Assembly (NCBI RefSeq): GCF_026343125.1
Contig: NZ_JAPEMB010000001.1
Location: 2,480,001-2,544,000, forward strand
Origin: Streptomyces sp. NBC_00094
GTDB lineage: Bacteria; Actinomycetota; Actinomycetes; Streptomycetales; Streptomycetaceae
Direction: 5' to 3'
DNA: 64,000 bases
The notes under the pieces are model-generated. The model made no database searches, was not told the DNA's origin, and saw nothing but the letters and a program-made list of their open reading frames with translations. Within the stretch, counting starts at the first letter, position 1. Each line of letters begins with the position of its first letter. Below are positions 45,681 to 54,905 of the stretch, one piece after another. The translations under genes were made by a program, and so were the position numbers.

Positions 45681-47189
45681 TCAGTTGCCGATGGCGCGCG
45701 GGTGGTTGAAGAACCGGTTCGGGTCGTAGGTGTTCTTGACCTGGACCAGGCGGGAGTAGTTGGAGCCGTAGTAGCCCTCCTGCCAGTTCGGCAGGTAGGT
45801 GTCGGGGAAGTTGATGTACGAGTGGCCCGTGGAGAGCGGGTCGACGGTGTTGAAGCCGTTGGTGGCCCACGCGACGGCGGCGGCGGAGTCCGCAGCGGCC
45901 GGCGCGGCGTTGTAGAGCGCGACACCGAAGCCGACGTGGAAGAGCGCGTCGCGGTGGATGAACGCGGTGTCGCCCACGGCGCGGTCGCCCACGGCGCCGC
46001 CGAGGCCCATGAAGCTGAGGTAGCGGGTCTGACCGGCGGTCGGCATGGCCTGGAAGGCGGCCAGGGCGGCCTTGGTGCCGGTGGTGCCGAGCGGCTTGCT
46101 GATCATGCGGGCACGCATCCGCTGCCACTGGGTGCGCGGCGGGTGCTGGGCACCGTCGGCGAGGCCGTACACGTGCTGCATGCCGTCGGCGAACGCCAGG
46201 TCGAGGACCTTGCTGGTGGCCGGGGTGGCGCCGACACGGCTGTTGAGGTCGGCGAGACCGGCGTCGGCCTGGGCCTTGGTGCCGTAGTACGCACCCTGCT
46301 GGAGGATGATCGGCGGCTGGCCCGAGCCGGCGTCCGGCTGGATCACGATGACCTGGGCGTTGCTGTTGCGCGGGGTGGTGACGTACCACTTCTGCCAGGC
46401 GTCGAGGAAGGCCTCGGCGTTGTCCCAGCTCCAGATCTGCTCGTAGAAGACCATGCGGGGTGCCGAGACGGGACGGACCTCGAAGTCGACGACGACACCG
46501 AAGTTGCCGCCGCCGGAGCCGCGGATCGCCCAGAACAGGTCCGAGTTGCAGCTCTGGGAGGCGCGCACCACGCGGCCGTCGGCGAGGACGAGCTTCGCGG
46601 AGACGAGGCTGTCCGAGCCGATGCCGAACGCGCGGCTCTGGTAGCCGATGCCACCGCCGGAGAGGAAGCCGCCGACGCACACGTCGGGGCAGGTGCCGGT
46701 GACGAACTGCTGGTTGTACGGCTTGAGGGCGGTGACGGCCTCGATGCTCTGGACACCCGGGCCCAGGTGCACGGTCGGCTGGCCGCCGCCGGTGATGTGC
46801 TTGATGCGGCTCACGTCGAGGAGGACGCCGTTGCCGGTCGACCAGCCCGCGAAGTTGTGGCCGCCACTGCGGGTGCGCAGCGAGAGGCCGCTCTCCTGGG
46901 CGAAGCGGATCACGTTGCTGACGTCGGTGGCGTTCTCGGCGTAGACGACACCGGCGGGGTTGATGGCGTCGAACTCGCCGATGGCCAGCTGCTTGGACGC
47001 CTCGTAAGCGGTGTCGCCGGGGAGCACGATGTCACCCTGGATGCGGGTGCTGAGCGTGGCCCAGTCCGCCGTCGTGGCGACACCCGCGCTCCCGCCACCG
47101 GCTGCGTAGGCGGAGTTGCCGGTCCCGGCGACGGCGGCCGTCGCGGCGAGGGCACCGCCGGCACGGAGCAGGTTCCTGCGGTCGAGCAT
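45681..47189 (-). CDS. Secreted FAD-linked oxidase, berberine-bridge-enzyme type
   Basis: Flavoenzyme of 502 residues; ATG 47189 with GGAGG just upstream. An N-terminal Tat-type signal (RRNLLRAGGALAATAAVAG, cleavage near SAYAA) predicts export. FAD domain: RSGGHNFAGW (His 111, 8-alpha link) and GTCPDVCVGGFLSGGG (Cys 167, 6-S-cysteinyl link), so bicovalent FAD is likely; C-terminal BBE motif NYSRLVQVKNTYDPNRFF. Such enzymes oxidise alcohols or close rings on late intermediates outside the cell. First gene of the BBE - P450 - ferredoxin operon; promoter of the cluster type lies upstream. Confidence 0.93.
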   Translation of the reverse strand: MLDRRNLLRAGGALAATAAVAGTGNSAYAAGGGSAGVATTADWATLSTRIQGDIVLPGDTAYEASKQLAIGEFDAINPAGVVYAENATDVSNVIRFAQESGLSLRTRSGGHNFAGWSTGNGVLLDVSRIKHITGGGQPTVHLGPGVQSIEAVTALKPYNQQFVTGTCPDVCVGGFLSGGGIGYQSRAFGIGSDSLVSAKLVLADGRVVRASQSCNSDLFWAIRGSGGGNFGVVVDFEVRPVSAPRMVFYEQIWSWDNAEAFLDAWQKWYVTTPRNSNAQVIVIQPDAGSGQPPIILQQGAYYGTKAQADAGLADLNSRVGATPATSKVLDLAFADGMQHVYGLADGAQHPPRTQWQRMRARMISKPLGTTGTKAALAAFQAMPTAGQTRYLSFMGLGGAVGDRAVGDTAFIHRDALFHVGFGVALYNAAPAAADSAAAVAWATNGFNTVDPLSTGHSYINFPDTYLPNWQEGYYGSNYSRLVQVKNTYDPNRFFNHPRAIGN

Positions 47190-47245
47190 GAGTCCTCCGA
47201 AGAAAGTACGTACTGTCACATGCGATAGGGCAGTAATGCAGGTAA

Positions 47246-47295
47246 ACCGTATTCAGCTCCCCCGGGGCGAGTATTCCCCTACCCGTCCCCTCAAT
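47246..47295 (-). promoter_or_regulatory. BBE-oxidase promoter with G-rich box pair (site 3), leftward
   Basis: On the minus strand GAGGGG and TAGGGGA (47281 to 47275) start 11 bp apart; then ATACTC (47274 to 47269), exactly 17 bp, then the -10 TACGGT (47251 to 47246). Leader of about 50 bases to the ATG at 47189. Confidence 0.6.
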
Positions 47296-47312
47296 TGCGG
47301 GGAGTCGAAGTA

Positions 47313-47359
47313 CAGGGGGGCGCTACGGGTGTGCACGGGGGCGCGCCCTTACCTAATGT
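47313..47359 (+). promoter_or_regulatory. Acyltransferase promoter with G-rich box pair (site 4), rightward
   Basis: CAGGGG (47313-47318) and the one-mismatch TACGGGT (47324-47330) start 11 bp apart, followed by GTGCAC (47331-47336), 17 bp, and the -10 TAATGT (47354-47359). Leader about 42 bases to the GTG at 47408. Confidence 0.5.
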
Positions 47360-47407
47360 CGTCGTGCCGCCACACACCATCACACCGTCCCGAAATGGAG
47401 ACACGAC

Positions 47408-48667
47408 GTGTCCGCAACCATGCCAACTGTGGATTCCGAGCCGGCCATACGAAGAAAGCGCAGTTCGCTTCCGTCGCTGACGGGCGTCCGATTCTTCGCC
47501 GCACTCCTGGTGTTCTTCATCCACGCCCTGCAGCCGATCGGCCCCGTCGACCACACGGGACCGGTCAACCCCTTCGGGGACAAGGACATCGCGGACGGCC
47601 TGTACAAGTTCTTCGGGCCGGCCGGCTTCCTCGGCGTCTCCTTCTTCTTCCTGCTCAGCGGCTTCGTCATCACCTGGTCGGTCAAGCCGGGCGAGAAGCT
47701 CACGTCGTACTGGCGGCGCCGGATCGTCAAGATCTTCCCGAACCACCTGGTGACGTGGGTCCTGGCGCTGACGCTGTTCGCCTACGCCTACACGTCGAAG
47801 ACCACGGGATTCCTCAGCCTCATCCTGGTGAACTCCTGGGTCAACAAGCTCGATGTGCAGATGAGTGTGAACGCCCCGTCCTGGTCGCTCTGCGTGGAAT
47901 TGCTGTTCTACCTGTGCTTCCCGCTGCTTCTTCTTCTGGTGCGGAAGATTCCGGTGAACAGGCTTTACCTGTGGGCCGGTGCGATGGTGGTGGCCATGGT
48001 CGGCGTGGGCCTGGTGACGGTGAACTACATCACCAATTCCCCGAGCAACCCGATGATTCCGCTCTCGCCCTCGCAGATGTGGTTCAACTACACCTTCCCG
48101 CCCACCCGTATGTTCGAGTTCGTCCTCGGCATGCTGGTGGCCCGGATCGTGCTCGCCGGCAAGTGGCCGAAGATCGGCGCCGTCCCCGTGATCGCCCTGG
48201 CGGCCATCGGATACGTCGCGGCCATCTACGTCCCCGCCCCGTACAACTTCGTCGCCACCACGGCGATCCCGTTCAGCGTCGTGATCGCCTCCCTGGCGAC
48301 GGCCGACGAGCGTGGCGCCAAGACCCGCCTCAACGGCAAGGTCATGGTGTGGCTGGGCAACGTCTCCTTCGGCTTCTACCTGGCCCAGGGCATCGTGATC
48401 TTCTGGGGCCGTCAGGCGCTGCTCGGCAACGACCAGTTCAGCACCCCGGTGGCGATCCTCGTCATGATCGGGATGTTCCTGGCCACGCTGCTCGCGGGCT
48501 GGCTGCTCTACACCTTCGTCGAGATGCCGGCGATGCGCCTCTGGAGCCGGTCCAAGAAGGACCGGGCGGCCGCGGCGATCCGGATCGACGAGGCCGACGA
48601 CCTGGGCACCCTGCCCGAGCAGCGCACGGGTGACCGTGCCGACGCGAAGCCGGTCGTCCGCCCCTGA
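47408..48667 (+). CDS. Membrane acyltransferase (acyltransferase 3 / OafA family)
   Basis: Integral membrane O-acyltransferase of 419 residues; GTG start with GGAGA upstream. Ten or so hydrophobic segments; N-terminal LPSLTGVRFFAALLVFFIHALQ has the conserved Arg and His of the family, and VSFFFLLSGFVITWSV the second motif. Homologues in antibiotic clusters (such as the MdmB/Asm19 type) acylate hydroxyls of macrolides and ansamycins. The predicted benzylic hydroxyl, or one added by the P450, could be its target. Divergent from the BBE oxidase, sharing a 218-bp control region. Confidence 0.9.
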   Translation: MSATMPTVDSEPAIRRKRSSLPSLTGVRFFAALLVFFIHALQPIGPVDHTGPVNPFGDKDIADGLYKFFGPAGFLGVSFFFLLSGFVITWSVKPGEKLTSYWRRRIVKIFPNHLVTWVLALTLFAYAYTSKTTGFLSLILVNSWVNKLDVQMSVNAPSWSLCVELLFYLCFPLLLLLVRKIPVNRLYLWAGAMVVAMVGVGLVTVNYITNSPSNPMIPLSPSQMWFNYTFPPTRMFEFVLGMLVARIVLAGKWPKIGAVPVIALAAIGYVAAIYVPAPYNFVATTAIPFSVVIASLATADERGAKTRLNGKVMVWLGNVSFGFYLAQGIVIFWGRQALLGNDQFSTPVAILVMIGMFLATLLAGWLLYTFVEMPAMRLWSRSKKDRAAAAIRIDEADDLGTLPEQRTGDRADAKPVVRP

Positions 48668-48726
48668 GGTTCCCCGAACGCCTCCTGGCCCGGTAATCCC
48701 CCGTCCGGGACCGGGAGGCCCCCCGT

Positions 48727-48758
48727 CCGGTGGGCACGGCTGAGGCCGTGCCCACCGG
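48727..48758. terminator. Bidirectional hairpin terminator
   Basis: Perfect 14-bp stem (CCGGTGGGCACGGC and complement) with loop TGAG between the convergent acyltransferase and rifH genes, followed by TTTCCTCGTT. Confidence 0.85.
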
Positions 48759-48803
48759 GCTTTCCTCGTTGTCGACGGGGGGACCCGCCGGGCGCCGGGC
48801 ATC

Positions 48804-50264
<1,461 letters not shown>

Positions 50265-51077
50265 CTACGCGCGGTCGAGCCGGAAGAACTCCCTGTACAA
50301 GGCCAGTTGTTCGGCCAGCATCGGCGCCCCGTAATGCACGGGAAGACCGCGCTCCTCGGCGGCCTTCAGGAGCGCGGTGCGGCGCGGCTTCATGACGATG
50401 TCGGCGACCACGGTGCCCGCGCGGAGCCCGGCCGGGTCGAAGGGCAGCGGGTCGTCGGGGCGCAGCCCCATCGGGGTGGCGTTGACCGCGATGTCGGCGG
50501 CGACCGGTGCCGTGGTTCCGGTGACGCGCCCCGGCCACCGGGCGCCGAGCCGGTCCACCAGGGTCCGGACGCGCTCCGTGTCCCGGTCCCAGACGGTGAG
50601 TTCGGCTCCGGCGGCGAGCAGGGCCACGGCGATGGAGCAGCCCGCGCCGCCCGCGCCCGCGAGGCAGACGTGCCGGCCCGCGGGGTCGTGCCCGGCGGCG
50701 CGCAGACCGCGGACGAAGCCCTCGCCGTCGAAGTTGGCGGCCTCCCAGCGGCCGCCGTCGATCCGGCGGAGCGCGTTGGTGGAGCCGCTCAGTTCGGCGG
50801 CCGGGGCGATCTCGTCGGCGAAGGAGAGGAGGGCCGCCTTGTGCGGGACGGTGACGAGCAGCCCGTCCAGGTTCTCGATGCGCTGCAGCCCCCGGACGAC
50901 GTCGGCGAGTCGTTCGGGGGTCGCGTGCACCGGTACGAGGACGGCGTCGGTGCCGAGCCGGGCGAACAGCGGGTTGAGCATGGTGGGCGCCTGGACCTGC
51001 GCCACCGGGTCACCGAGGACGGCGAACAGCCGGGTGGTACCGGTGATCTCGGGCCGGTTGGCGTCGGTGGTGTTCAC
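50265..51077 (-). CDS. rifI: Aminoquinate/shikimate dehydrogenase (RifI homologue)
   Basis: Shikimate-dehydrogenase fold, 270 residues; the GTG at 51077 overlaps the MFS stop (GTGA), so it is translationally coupled. Catalytic Lys 80 in VTVPHK and Asp 117 in ANFDGEG; NADP loop GAGGAGCSIAVAL; NATPMGL. RifI interconverts aminoquinate and aminodehydroquinate as a side reaction or store of the AHBA route. The upstream frame stays open through the MFS gene, which is a shadow effect, not a fusion. Confidence 0.9.
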   Translation of the reverse strand: MNTTDANRPEITGTTRLFAVLGDPVAQVQAPTMLNPLFARLGTDAVLVPVHATPERLADVVRGLQRIENLDGLLVTVPHKAALLSFADEIAPAAELSGSTNALRRIDGGRWEAANFDGEGFVRGLRAAGHDPAGRHVCLAGAGGAGCSIAVALLAAGAELTVWDRDTERVRTLVDRLGARWPGRVTGTTAPVAADIAVNATPMGLRPDDPLPFDPAGLRAGTVVADIVMKPRRTALLKAAEERGLPVHYGAPMLAEQLALYREFFRLDRA

Positions 51078-52438
51078 GAGGCCTGCGTCTCCTTGATGTC
51101 GTCCGCGGTGTCGTCCGCCGCCGTCGCCTCGGCGTACGGCCCGGTCCACACCAGTCGTACGAGCACGGCGAGTACGGCCACTCCGCCGAGGGCGGCGAGC
51201 CCCGCGTACGAGATGAGCGAGACCACGAGGCCCGCGCCGAGCGCGCCGATCGAGGAGGCCGCCTGGATGATGAGGTCGCAGGCGCCCTGGGCGGGGACCC
51301 GCTCGGCGACCGGCAGCGAGGCGCTGAGGGCCGCGGATCCGGCGATGAAGCCGGCCGCCCAGCCGACGCCGAGCAGCAGGAGTCCGGCGCCCATGCCGAA
51401 GGCCGAGCCGGCGGGCGAGGCGAACAGCACCCCGGCGGCGACGAACTGCAGGGCCAGGCCGCTGACGAACAGCCGGTAGGCCCCGTACTTGTCGACGAGG
51501 ATGCCGACCAGCGGGCTGGGCAGGTACATCCCGGCGACGTGGAAGCTGATGGCCACGCCGATGAGGCCGACCGTCACCCCGCCGTGGTGCATGTGCAGGG
51601 ACGCCATGTTCATCAGGGTGATCATCACGGCGTGCACGGTGGTGGAGACGACCATGGCGCGACGGGCCGGACGGTGCCGCATCAGAATGCGCATACCGAC
51701 CCGTACCCCGGCCCCGGCCTTGCCCTTCCCCTTGGTCTTGGCCGGTGGGGCCGGTACCGCTTCGCCCCTCGCGGCGGCCAGCTCCCGGGCCAGGACCAGC
51801 GGGTCCGGCCGGAGCAGTCCGTACACCAGGAACGCGGTGCCGGTGAGACCGGCCGCGATCACCAGGAAGGGGCTGGTGAACTCGGGGAAGGTGCCGGGCA
51901 CGAGACGGTCGGTGATGCCGACGAGCGAGGGCCCGAGGACACCGCCGGCGGTGGACGCCCAGGTGACCATGCCGACCGCGCGGCCGTGCCGGTCGTCGGC
52001 GGCCAGGTCGGTGGCGGCGAAACGGATCTGGAACCCGGCGGCGATGGCCCCGCCGGTGCCGAACGCGCCGATCACGACCAGGACGAAGGAGTGCAGCAGC
52101 GAGCCCGCCACCACGGTGGCCGCGCCGAGCGCGCCCACCAGCTGCCCGACGGCGAGGCCGTACCGTCTGCCGTGCCGGGCGGACAGTGCCGAGAGCGGCA
52201 CCGCGCAGGCGACCGATCCGCAGAAGATCGCCGCCTGGGTGATCCCGGCCCGGGTCTCCGAGCCGGTGATGCGCTCGGCGAGGAGCGCCACCACAGGTCC
52301 ACTCATGGCGATCACCATGGAGTAGAGGATCTGGGTGGCGAGCAGCACCCGCAGGACCCGGCGCTGCACGCGGAGGGGCGTGTCGGGCGGGGCGGCGCCG
52401 GGCACCGGCTCGGAGACGTCGGGCACGGAGATCGTCAT
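51074..52438 (-). CDS. MFS transporter (12-TM) in the peptide/SagB operon
   Basis: Major facilitator of 454 residues, with about 12 hydrophobic segments and a long basic cytoplasmic loop in the middle (about residues 215-245; PAKTKGKGKAGAG) before the seventh. Motif A-like LSALSARHGRRYGLAVGQ follows TM2. It starts 2 bp after the SagB gene stop and its end overlaps rifI by 4 bp, so it belongs to the peptide - SagB - MFS - rifI run. It could export the peptide product or the ansamycin; sequence cannot decide. Confidence 0.9.
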   Translation of the reverse strand: MTISVPDVSEPVPGAAPPDTPLRVQRRVLRVLLATQILYSMVIAMSGPVVALLAERITGSETRAGITQAAIFCGSVACAVPLSALSARHGRRYGLAVGQLVGALGAATVVAGSLLHSFVLVVIGAFGTGGAIAAGFQIRFAATDLAADDRHGRAVGMVTWASTAGGVLGPSLVGITDRLVPGTFPEFTSPFLVIAAGLTGTAFLVYGLLRPDPLVLARELAAARGEAVPAPPAKTKGKGKAGAGVRVGMRILMRHRPARRAMVVSTTVHAVMITLMNMASLHMHHGGVTVGLIGVAISFHVAGMYLPSPLVGILVDKYGAYRLFVSGLALQFVAAGVLFASPAGSAFGMGAGLLLLGVGWAAGFIAGSAALSASLPVAERVPAQGACDLIIQAASSIGALGAGLVVSLISYAGLAALGGVAVLAVLVRLVWTGPYAEATAADDTADDIKETQAS

Positions 52439-52440
52439 CG

Positions 52441-53559
52441 TCAGCTCCGGGGGGCCGCAATCGGGAAGCTGGGCTTGCCGTCCCTGCGCACGGCCGGGAC
52501 GCCGGCACCGAAGACGTACACGGCCGTCTCCGAAATACCGTCGATGCCGAGGGCTTCCTCCAGCTCGGAGTCGCGGAAGGCATCGGTCTGGAACGGGCCG
52601 AGTCCGACGGCGGTCGCGCAGAGCGCGAACGTCTGGGCGAGGTGGCCGGCATTGAGCAGAATGGTCCGCAGAATGCGCGAGTTCCGGTACTTGTACATCG
52701 CGCGGTAGATGTCGATGGTCAGCAGGATGACGAATCCCGACGAGGTGACCATGTTCTGCTCGAATCCCACGCGGTCGAGGTCGACGTCATTGTCGAGCAA
52801 CTCGAGGCTGTGGTCCTCGGGACAGTACCGGTAGAGACCGGAGGGCACCGACTCGACATTGCGCACGGCCACATAGGCCTCGCTCTCGTGCCGCGATCCG
52901 CCGCACGGGCTGGTGCGCATCATCAACTGCCCGAAGTTCGGGACGTCGATGAAGTACATGGGACCGAACGCGTAATGCAGAACGGTCGAGAATTCCCGCA
53001 GGCCGACCGGCTCGTCGGAGAACTCACGGGTCGTACGACGCGACACGAGAACGTCCGAGAACGAGCGGTCCAGCGGCACGAAGCTGCGGGGCAGACGGAA
53101 CTTGGGGCCGCCGGCACGGCGTCCGAACACGGACGGGGGCGGGCCCTCCTCAAGGAGCTCCGAGACCAGCTCGTCGCGGCCGGTGTCGGCGCCGTTCTCC
53201 TCGGTGACGTAGGAGACGTCCTTGGTGGCGAAGTGGAAGTAGCGGGCCGCCTCGCCCCAGTGGCGCCAGGCGTCGGTCAGCTTGTCCTCACGCTCGACCT
53301 CGTCACGGCCGTGCAGCAGGCCCAGCTCGGCGAGGTCCTTGATGGCCACGCGCACCGAGTCGGCGTCGTAGCCGTCGAGCTTCCCGAGGACGGCCTCGGG
53401 GTCGGTCCAGTCGTCGAAGTGACCGAGGATGTCGAGCGCGGTGCCGTCGACCTCCACACCGGTACGTCCCTCGTCGCCCGGCTCCGCGAGGTAGTCCTCG
53501 ACGGTGAGGGCACCCTCGTGCCAGCGGGCCGTCAGGGTGCGGGAGCGGCGCAGCTCCAT
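52441..53559 (-). CDS. SagB/ThcOx-family FMN dehydrogenase
   Basis: Flavin oxidoreductase of 372 residues; ATG 53559 with GGGAGA upstream. The N-terminal about 100 residues look like a winged-helix domain (VDGTALDILGHFDDWTDPEAVLGKLDG, VRVAIKDLAELGLLHG), as in SagB proteins that bind peptide or partner enzymes. The C-terminal nitroreductase domain has FSDVLVSRRTTREFSDEP (FMN phosphate binding), SPCGGSRHESEAYVAVRN and LLNAGHLAQTFALCATAVGLG. SagB enzymes oxidise azolines to azoles in linear azol(in)e peptides; related members work in non-RiPP contexts. No YcaO cyclodehydratase, lanthipeptide dehydratase or radical SAM gene is in the window, so the substrate is open. The two short peptide genes directly upstream are the obvious candidates. 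Confidence 0.88.
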   Translation of the reverse strand: MELRRSRTLTARWHEGALTVEDYLAEPGDEGRTGVEVDGTALDILGHFDDWTDPEAVLGKLDGYDADSVRVAIKDLAELGLLHGRDEVEREDKLTDAWRHWGEAARYFHFATKDVSYVTEENGADTGRDELVSELLEEGPPPSVFGRRAGGPKFRLPRSFVPLDRSFSDVLVSRRTTREFSDEPVGLREFSTVLHYAFGPMYFIDVPNFGQLMMRTSPCGGSRHESEAYVAVRNVESVPSGLYRYCPEDHSLELLDNDVDLDRVGFEQNMVTSSGFVILLTIDIYRAMYKYRNSRILRTILLNAGHLAQTFALCATAVGLGPFQTDAFRDSELEEALGIDGISETAVYVFGAGVPAVRRDGKPSFPIAAPRS

Positions 53560-53622
53560 AGGAATTCTCCCGTTTCTATGCAGTGTCGGTGGAGAGGTGT
53601 GAGGCTGTGCGGATACCGAACC

Positions 53623-53656
53623 CGTGGGCCCGGAGGGATAACCCCCCGGGCCCACG
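53623..53656 (-). terminator. Attenuator-like hairpin between peptide genes and SagB
   Basis: Perfect 11-bp stem (CGTGGGCCCGG and complement) with a 12-base loop, seven bases after the stop of the second peptide gene and about 63 bp before the SagB start. No T-tract, so probably a partial terminator or RNA 3' stabiliser, the arrangement commonly found between precursor and enzyme genes in RiPP operons. Confidence 0.75.
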
Positions 53657-53662
53657 AACGGA

Positions 53663-53737
53663 TCAAGAGGCCTTGCACGCGAGCATCTTGTTGCGGCTGA
53701 CCGAAACGCGCTTGACCTTGATAGCGGCCTTCTTCAT
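53663..53737 (-). CDS. 24-residue basic peptide, RiPP-like precursor, copy 1 (SagB-proximal)
   Basis: ORF of 24 codons preceded by GGGAGGTG eight bases from the ATG. The peptide begins MKKAAIKVKR and ends RNKMLACKAS; eight of 24 residues are Lys/Arg, none acidic, with a single Cys four from the end. Its twin 119 bp upstream encodes the same peptide, with one synonymous Arg codon change (CGC here, CGG there). It lies upstream of a SagB-type dehydrogenase and an MFS gene in one direction, behind a cluster-type promoter. Precursor of a modified peptide, or a scaffold peptide, is inferred; a tiny DNA/RNA-binding peptide cannot be excluded. Confidence 0.8.
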   Translation of the reverse strand: MKKAAIKVKRVSVSRNKMLACKAS

Positions 53738-53781
53738 GGTGTTCACCTCCCTTCCGTATCCGAACCGAAGGGTTCAGCGAA

Positions 53782-53856
53782 TCAAGAGGCCTTGCACGCG
53801 AGCATCTTGTTCCGGCTGACCGAAACGCGCTTGACCTTGATAGCGGCCTTCTTCAT
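53782..53856 (-). CDS. 24-residue basic peptide, RiPP-like precursor, copy 2 (promoter-proximal)
   Basis: Same peptide as copy 1, with AGGAGGTG eight bases upstream of the ATG. First gene of the leftward operon; the -10 of the putative promoter ends 53 bp before the start. Identity at the protein level with near-identity at DNA level, including the ribosome binding sites, points to recent tandem duplication kept for gene dosage. Confidence 0.8.
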   Translation of the reverse strand: MKKAAIKVKRVSVSRNKMLACKAS

Positions 53857-53909
53857 GGTGTCCACCTCCTTTTCGGTGCCGCCCCTTTCCTGCCGGGCGA
53901 CTGAGTAAG

Positions 53910-53980
53910 ACATTAGGGAGCGCGACGGGAGCCCGTCATCCCCTACACCCCCCTGCGCATCGCCTCACCGCTCCCCTAGA
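53910..53980 (-). promoter_or_regulatory. Promoter of the peptide/SagB operon with three G-rich boxes (site 6)
   Basis: Minus strand: TCTAGGGGAG (53980 to 53971), CAGGGG, then TAGGGGA (53945 to 53939) 10 bp after the CAGGGG start, abutting TGACGG (53938 to 53933) as -35, exactly 17 bp, then TAATGT (53915 to 53910) as -10. It is the best match to the shared cluster layout and gives a leader of roughly 45 bases. Confidence 0.65.
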
Positions 53981-54218
53981 CACCACAAGCCCCGCCATAC
54001 GGAATTACGCATTCACTCCCCCTGCCTGCGGAAATACGACCGGAATGATCAATTCCCCACCACGCCCACGCCCTCGGAATGTTGAACGGCTTATTAATTC
54101 CCCACGCCGAACCCCGGGCAGACCGCGGGCGGACTGCGGGCGGACTGCGGGCGGAGGGAGCGCAAAGGGCCGCGCCCCGACGGACTTCCCGTCGGGGCGC
54201 GGCCTTCACTCGCTCGGA
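53981..54218. other. Intergenic region at the right cluster border
   Basis: No gene seen. A lower-GC stretch (53990-54105) with two ATTCCCCAC-type words is followed by about three GCGGGCGGACT repeats (54120-54156) and the terminator at 54168-54204. The change of gene content here marks the probable right edge of the cluster. Confidence 0.6.
54168..54204 (-). terminator. Hairpin terminator after the lipoprotein gene
   Basis: Perfect 16-bp GC stem (GGCCGCGCCCCGACGG and complement) with a five-base loop, flanked by AAAGG and CCTT, 14 bp beyond the lipoprotein stop. Confidence 0.88.
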
Positions 54219-54905
54219 TCAGTGGGCCGACGCCGAGGCGGAGGCCCGGGGGCCACCACCCATGGTGACCCGCAGCCGGTCAGGCGTCAGGCGCCCGTCT
54301 GCTTGCCTCAGGGTCACGTCGATCCAGCCCTGGTGGCCGTCGGGCAGCGTGACGTAGTAGACGTCCCGCCCCGTCCGCTCCGGACTCAGTCGCCTGACGA
54401 GTCGCCAGGCAACCTCCTGTTCCTGGTACTTCACGGACGTCACCGACGCTCCCCGCTCCGCGGTGAACACCACGTACGACTCCGCGAAGCCCATGCCGGG
54501 ACCGAAGAGCGCCGCGAGGTTCGAGCCCTTCTCCTCCGGCGTTACTCGCCCCGCGCCACACGCGATCTCCTGCGCCGCGCCCGAGGAGGTCTGCCCGAAG
54601 CAGACCTTGCCGTTCGTCGTCTCCCACAGGTAGGAGACGGCCTTCCCGGCCTGCCGGGCAAGGCTGAGCCCCTTGTCCGTGGGGGCCGCGCCGGCCTGTC
54701 GAGCCTGGTCCGCGACCGCCGCCTCCAGCGTGACCGGGTCGGGCTGCTGCCCGCCCGGAGTCGCACGGGCCGACGGGGAGACGGAGCCACCCGGCGTGCC
54801 GGCCGGTGCGTGCCCGGCCTGCTGCTGTCCACATCCGACTGCCAGCAGCAGTGCCGGAGTGGCCGTCAGCAGCAGACGCGTGGCACGTCCCCGGCGCCAC
54901 GTCAT
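54219..54905 (-). CDS. Lipoprotein, candidate immunity protein for the RHS toxin
   Basis: Secreted lipoprotein of 228 residues. Signal peptide RRGRATRLLLTATPALLLAVGC with a lipobox ending at Cys 25, then a Gln/Pro/Ser-rich linker and a globular domain (about 55-215) containing two more Cys (VCFGQTSSGAAQEIACG). I know no family for it. Its ATG overlaps the stop of the RHS gene (ATGA), so the two are coupled. Polymorphic toxins are followed by their immunity genes, and a pore-forming effector would need protection at the membrane surface, where this protein sits; that role is inference. Confidence 0.75.
   Translation of the reverse strand: MTWRRGRATRLLLTATPALLLAVGCGQQQAGHAPAGTPGGSVSPSARATPGGQQPDPVTLEAAVADQARQAGAAPTDKGLSLARQAGKAVSYLWETTNGKVCFGQTSSGAAQEIACGAGRVTPEEKGSNLAALFGPGMGFAESYVVFTAERGASVTSVKYQEQEVAWRLVRRLSPERTGRDVYYVTLPDGHQGWIDVTLRQADGRLTPDRLRVTMGGGPRASASASAH

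Larger units (their letters stand above)
53663..53868. repeat. Tandem direct repeat carrying the two peptide genes
   Basis: Two units of about 87 bp (53663-53749 and 53782-53868) with a 119-bp period; each holds a ribosome binding site and a full peptide gene. The coding parts differ at one base (synonymous); the spacers between units are unrelated. Confidence 0.9.

Noticed and set aside
50265..52652. Apparent 795-codon fusion of an Arg-rich domain with the shikimate dehydrogenase
   Set aside because: The N-terminal part is the out-of-frame reading of the MFS gene; the real rifI start is the GTG at 51077 overlapping the MFS stop.
52441..53559. Calling the SagB cassette a classic TOMM/azole-peptide (microcin B17/streptolysin S type) cluster
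   Set aside because: No YcaO cyclodehydratase is in the window, and the peptide has one Cys and few Ser, so azole formation is not supported; only the SagB family call is made.
54120..54156. Possible CRISPR-like or iteron repeats (GCGGGCGGACT)
   Set aside because: Only about three short contiguous units with no spacers; simple slippage repeat.
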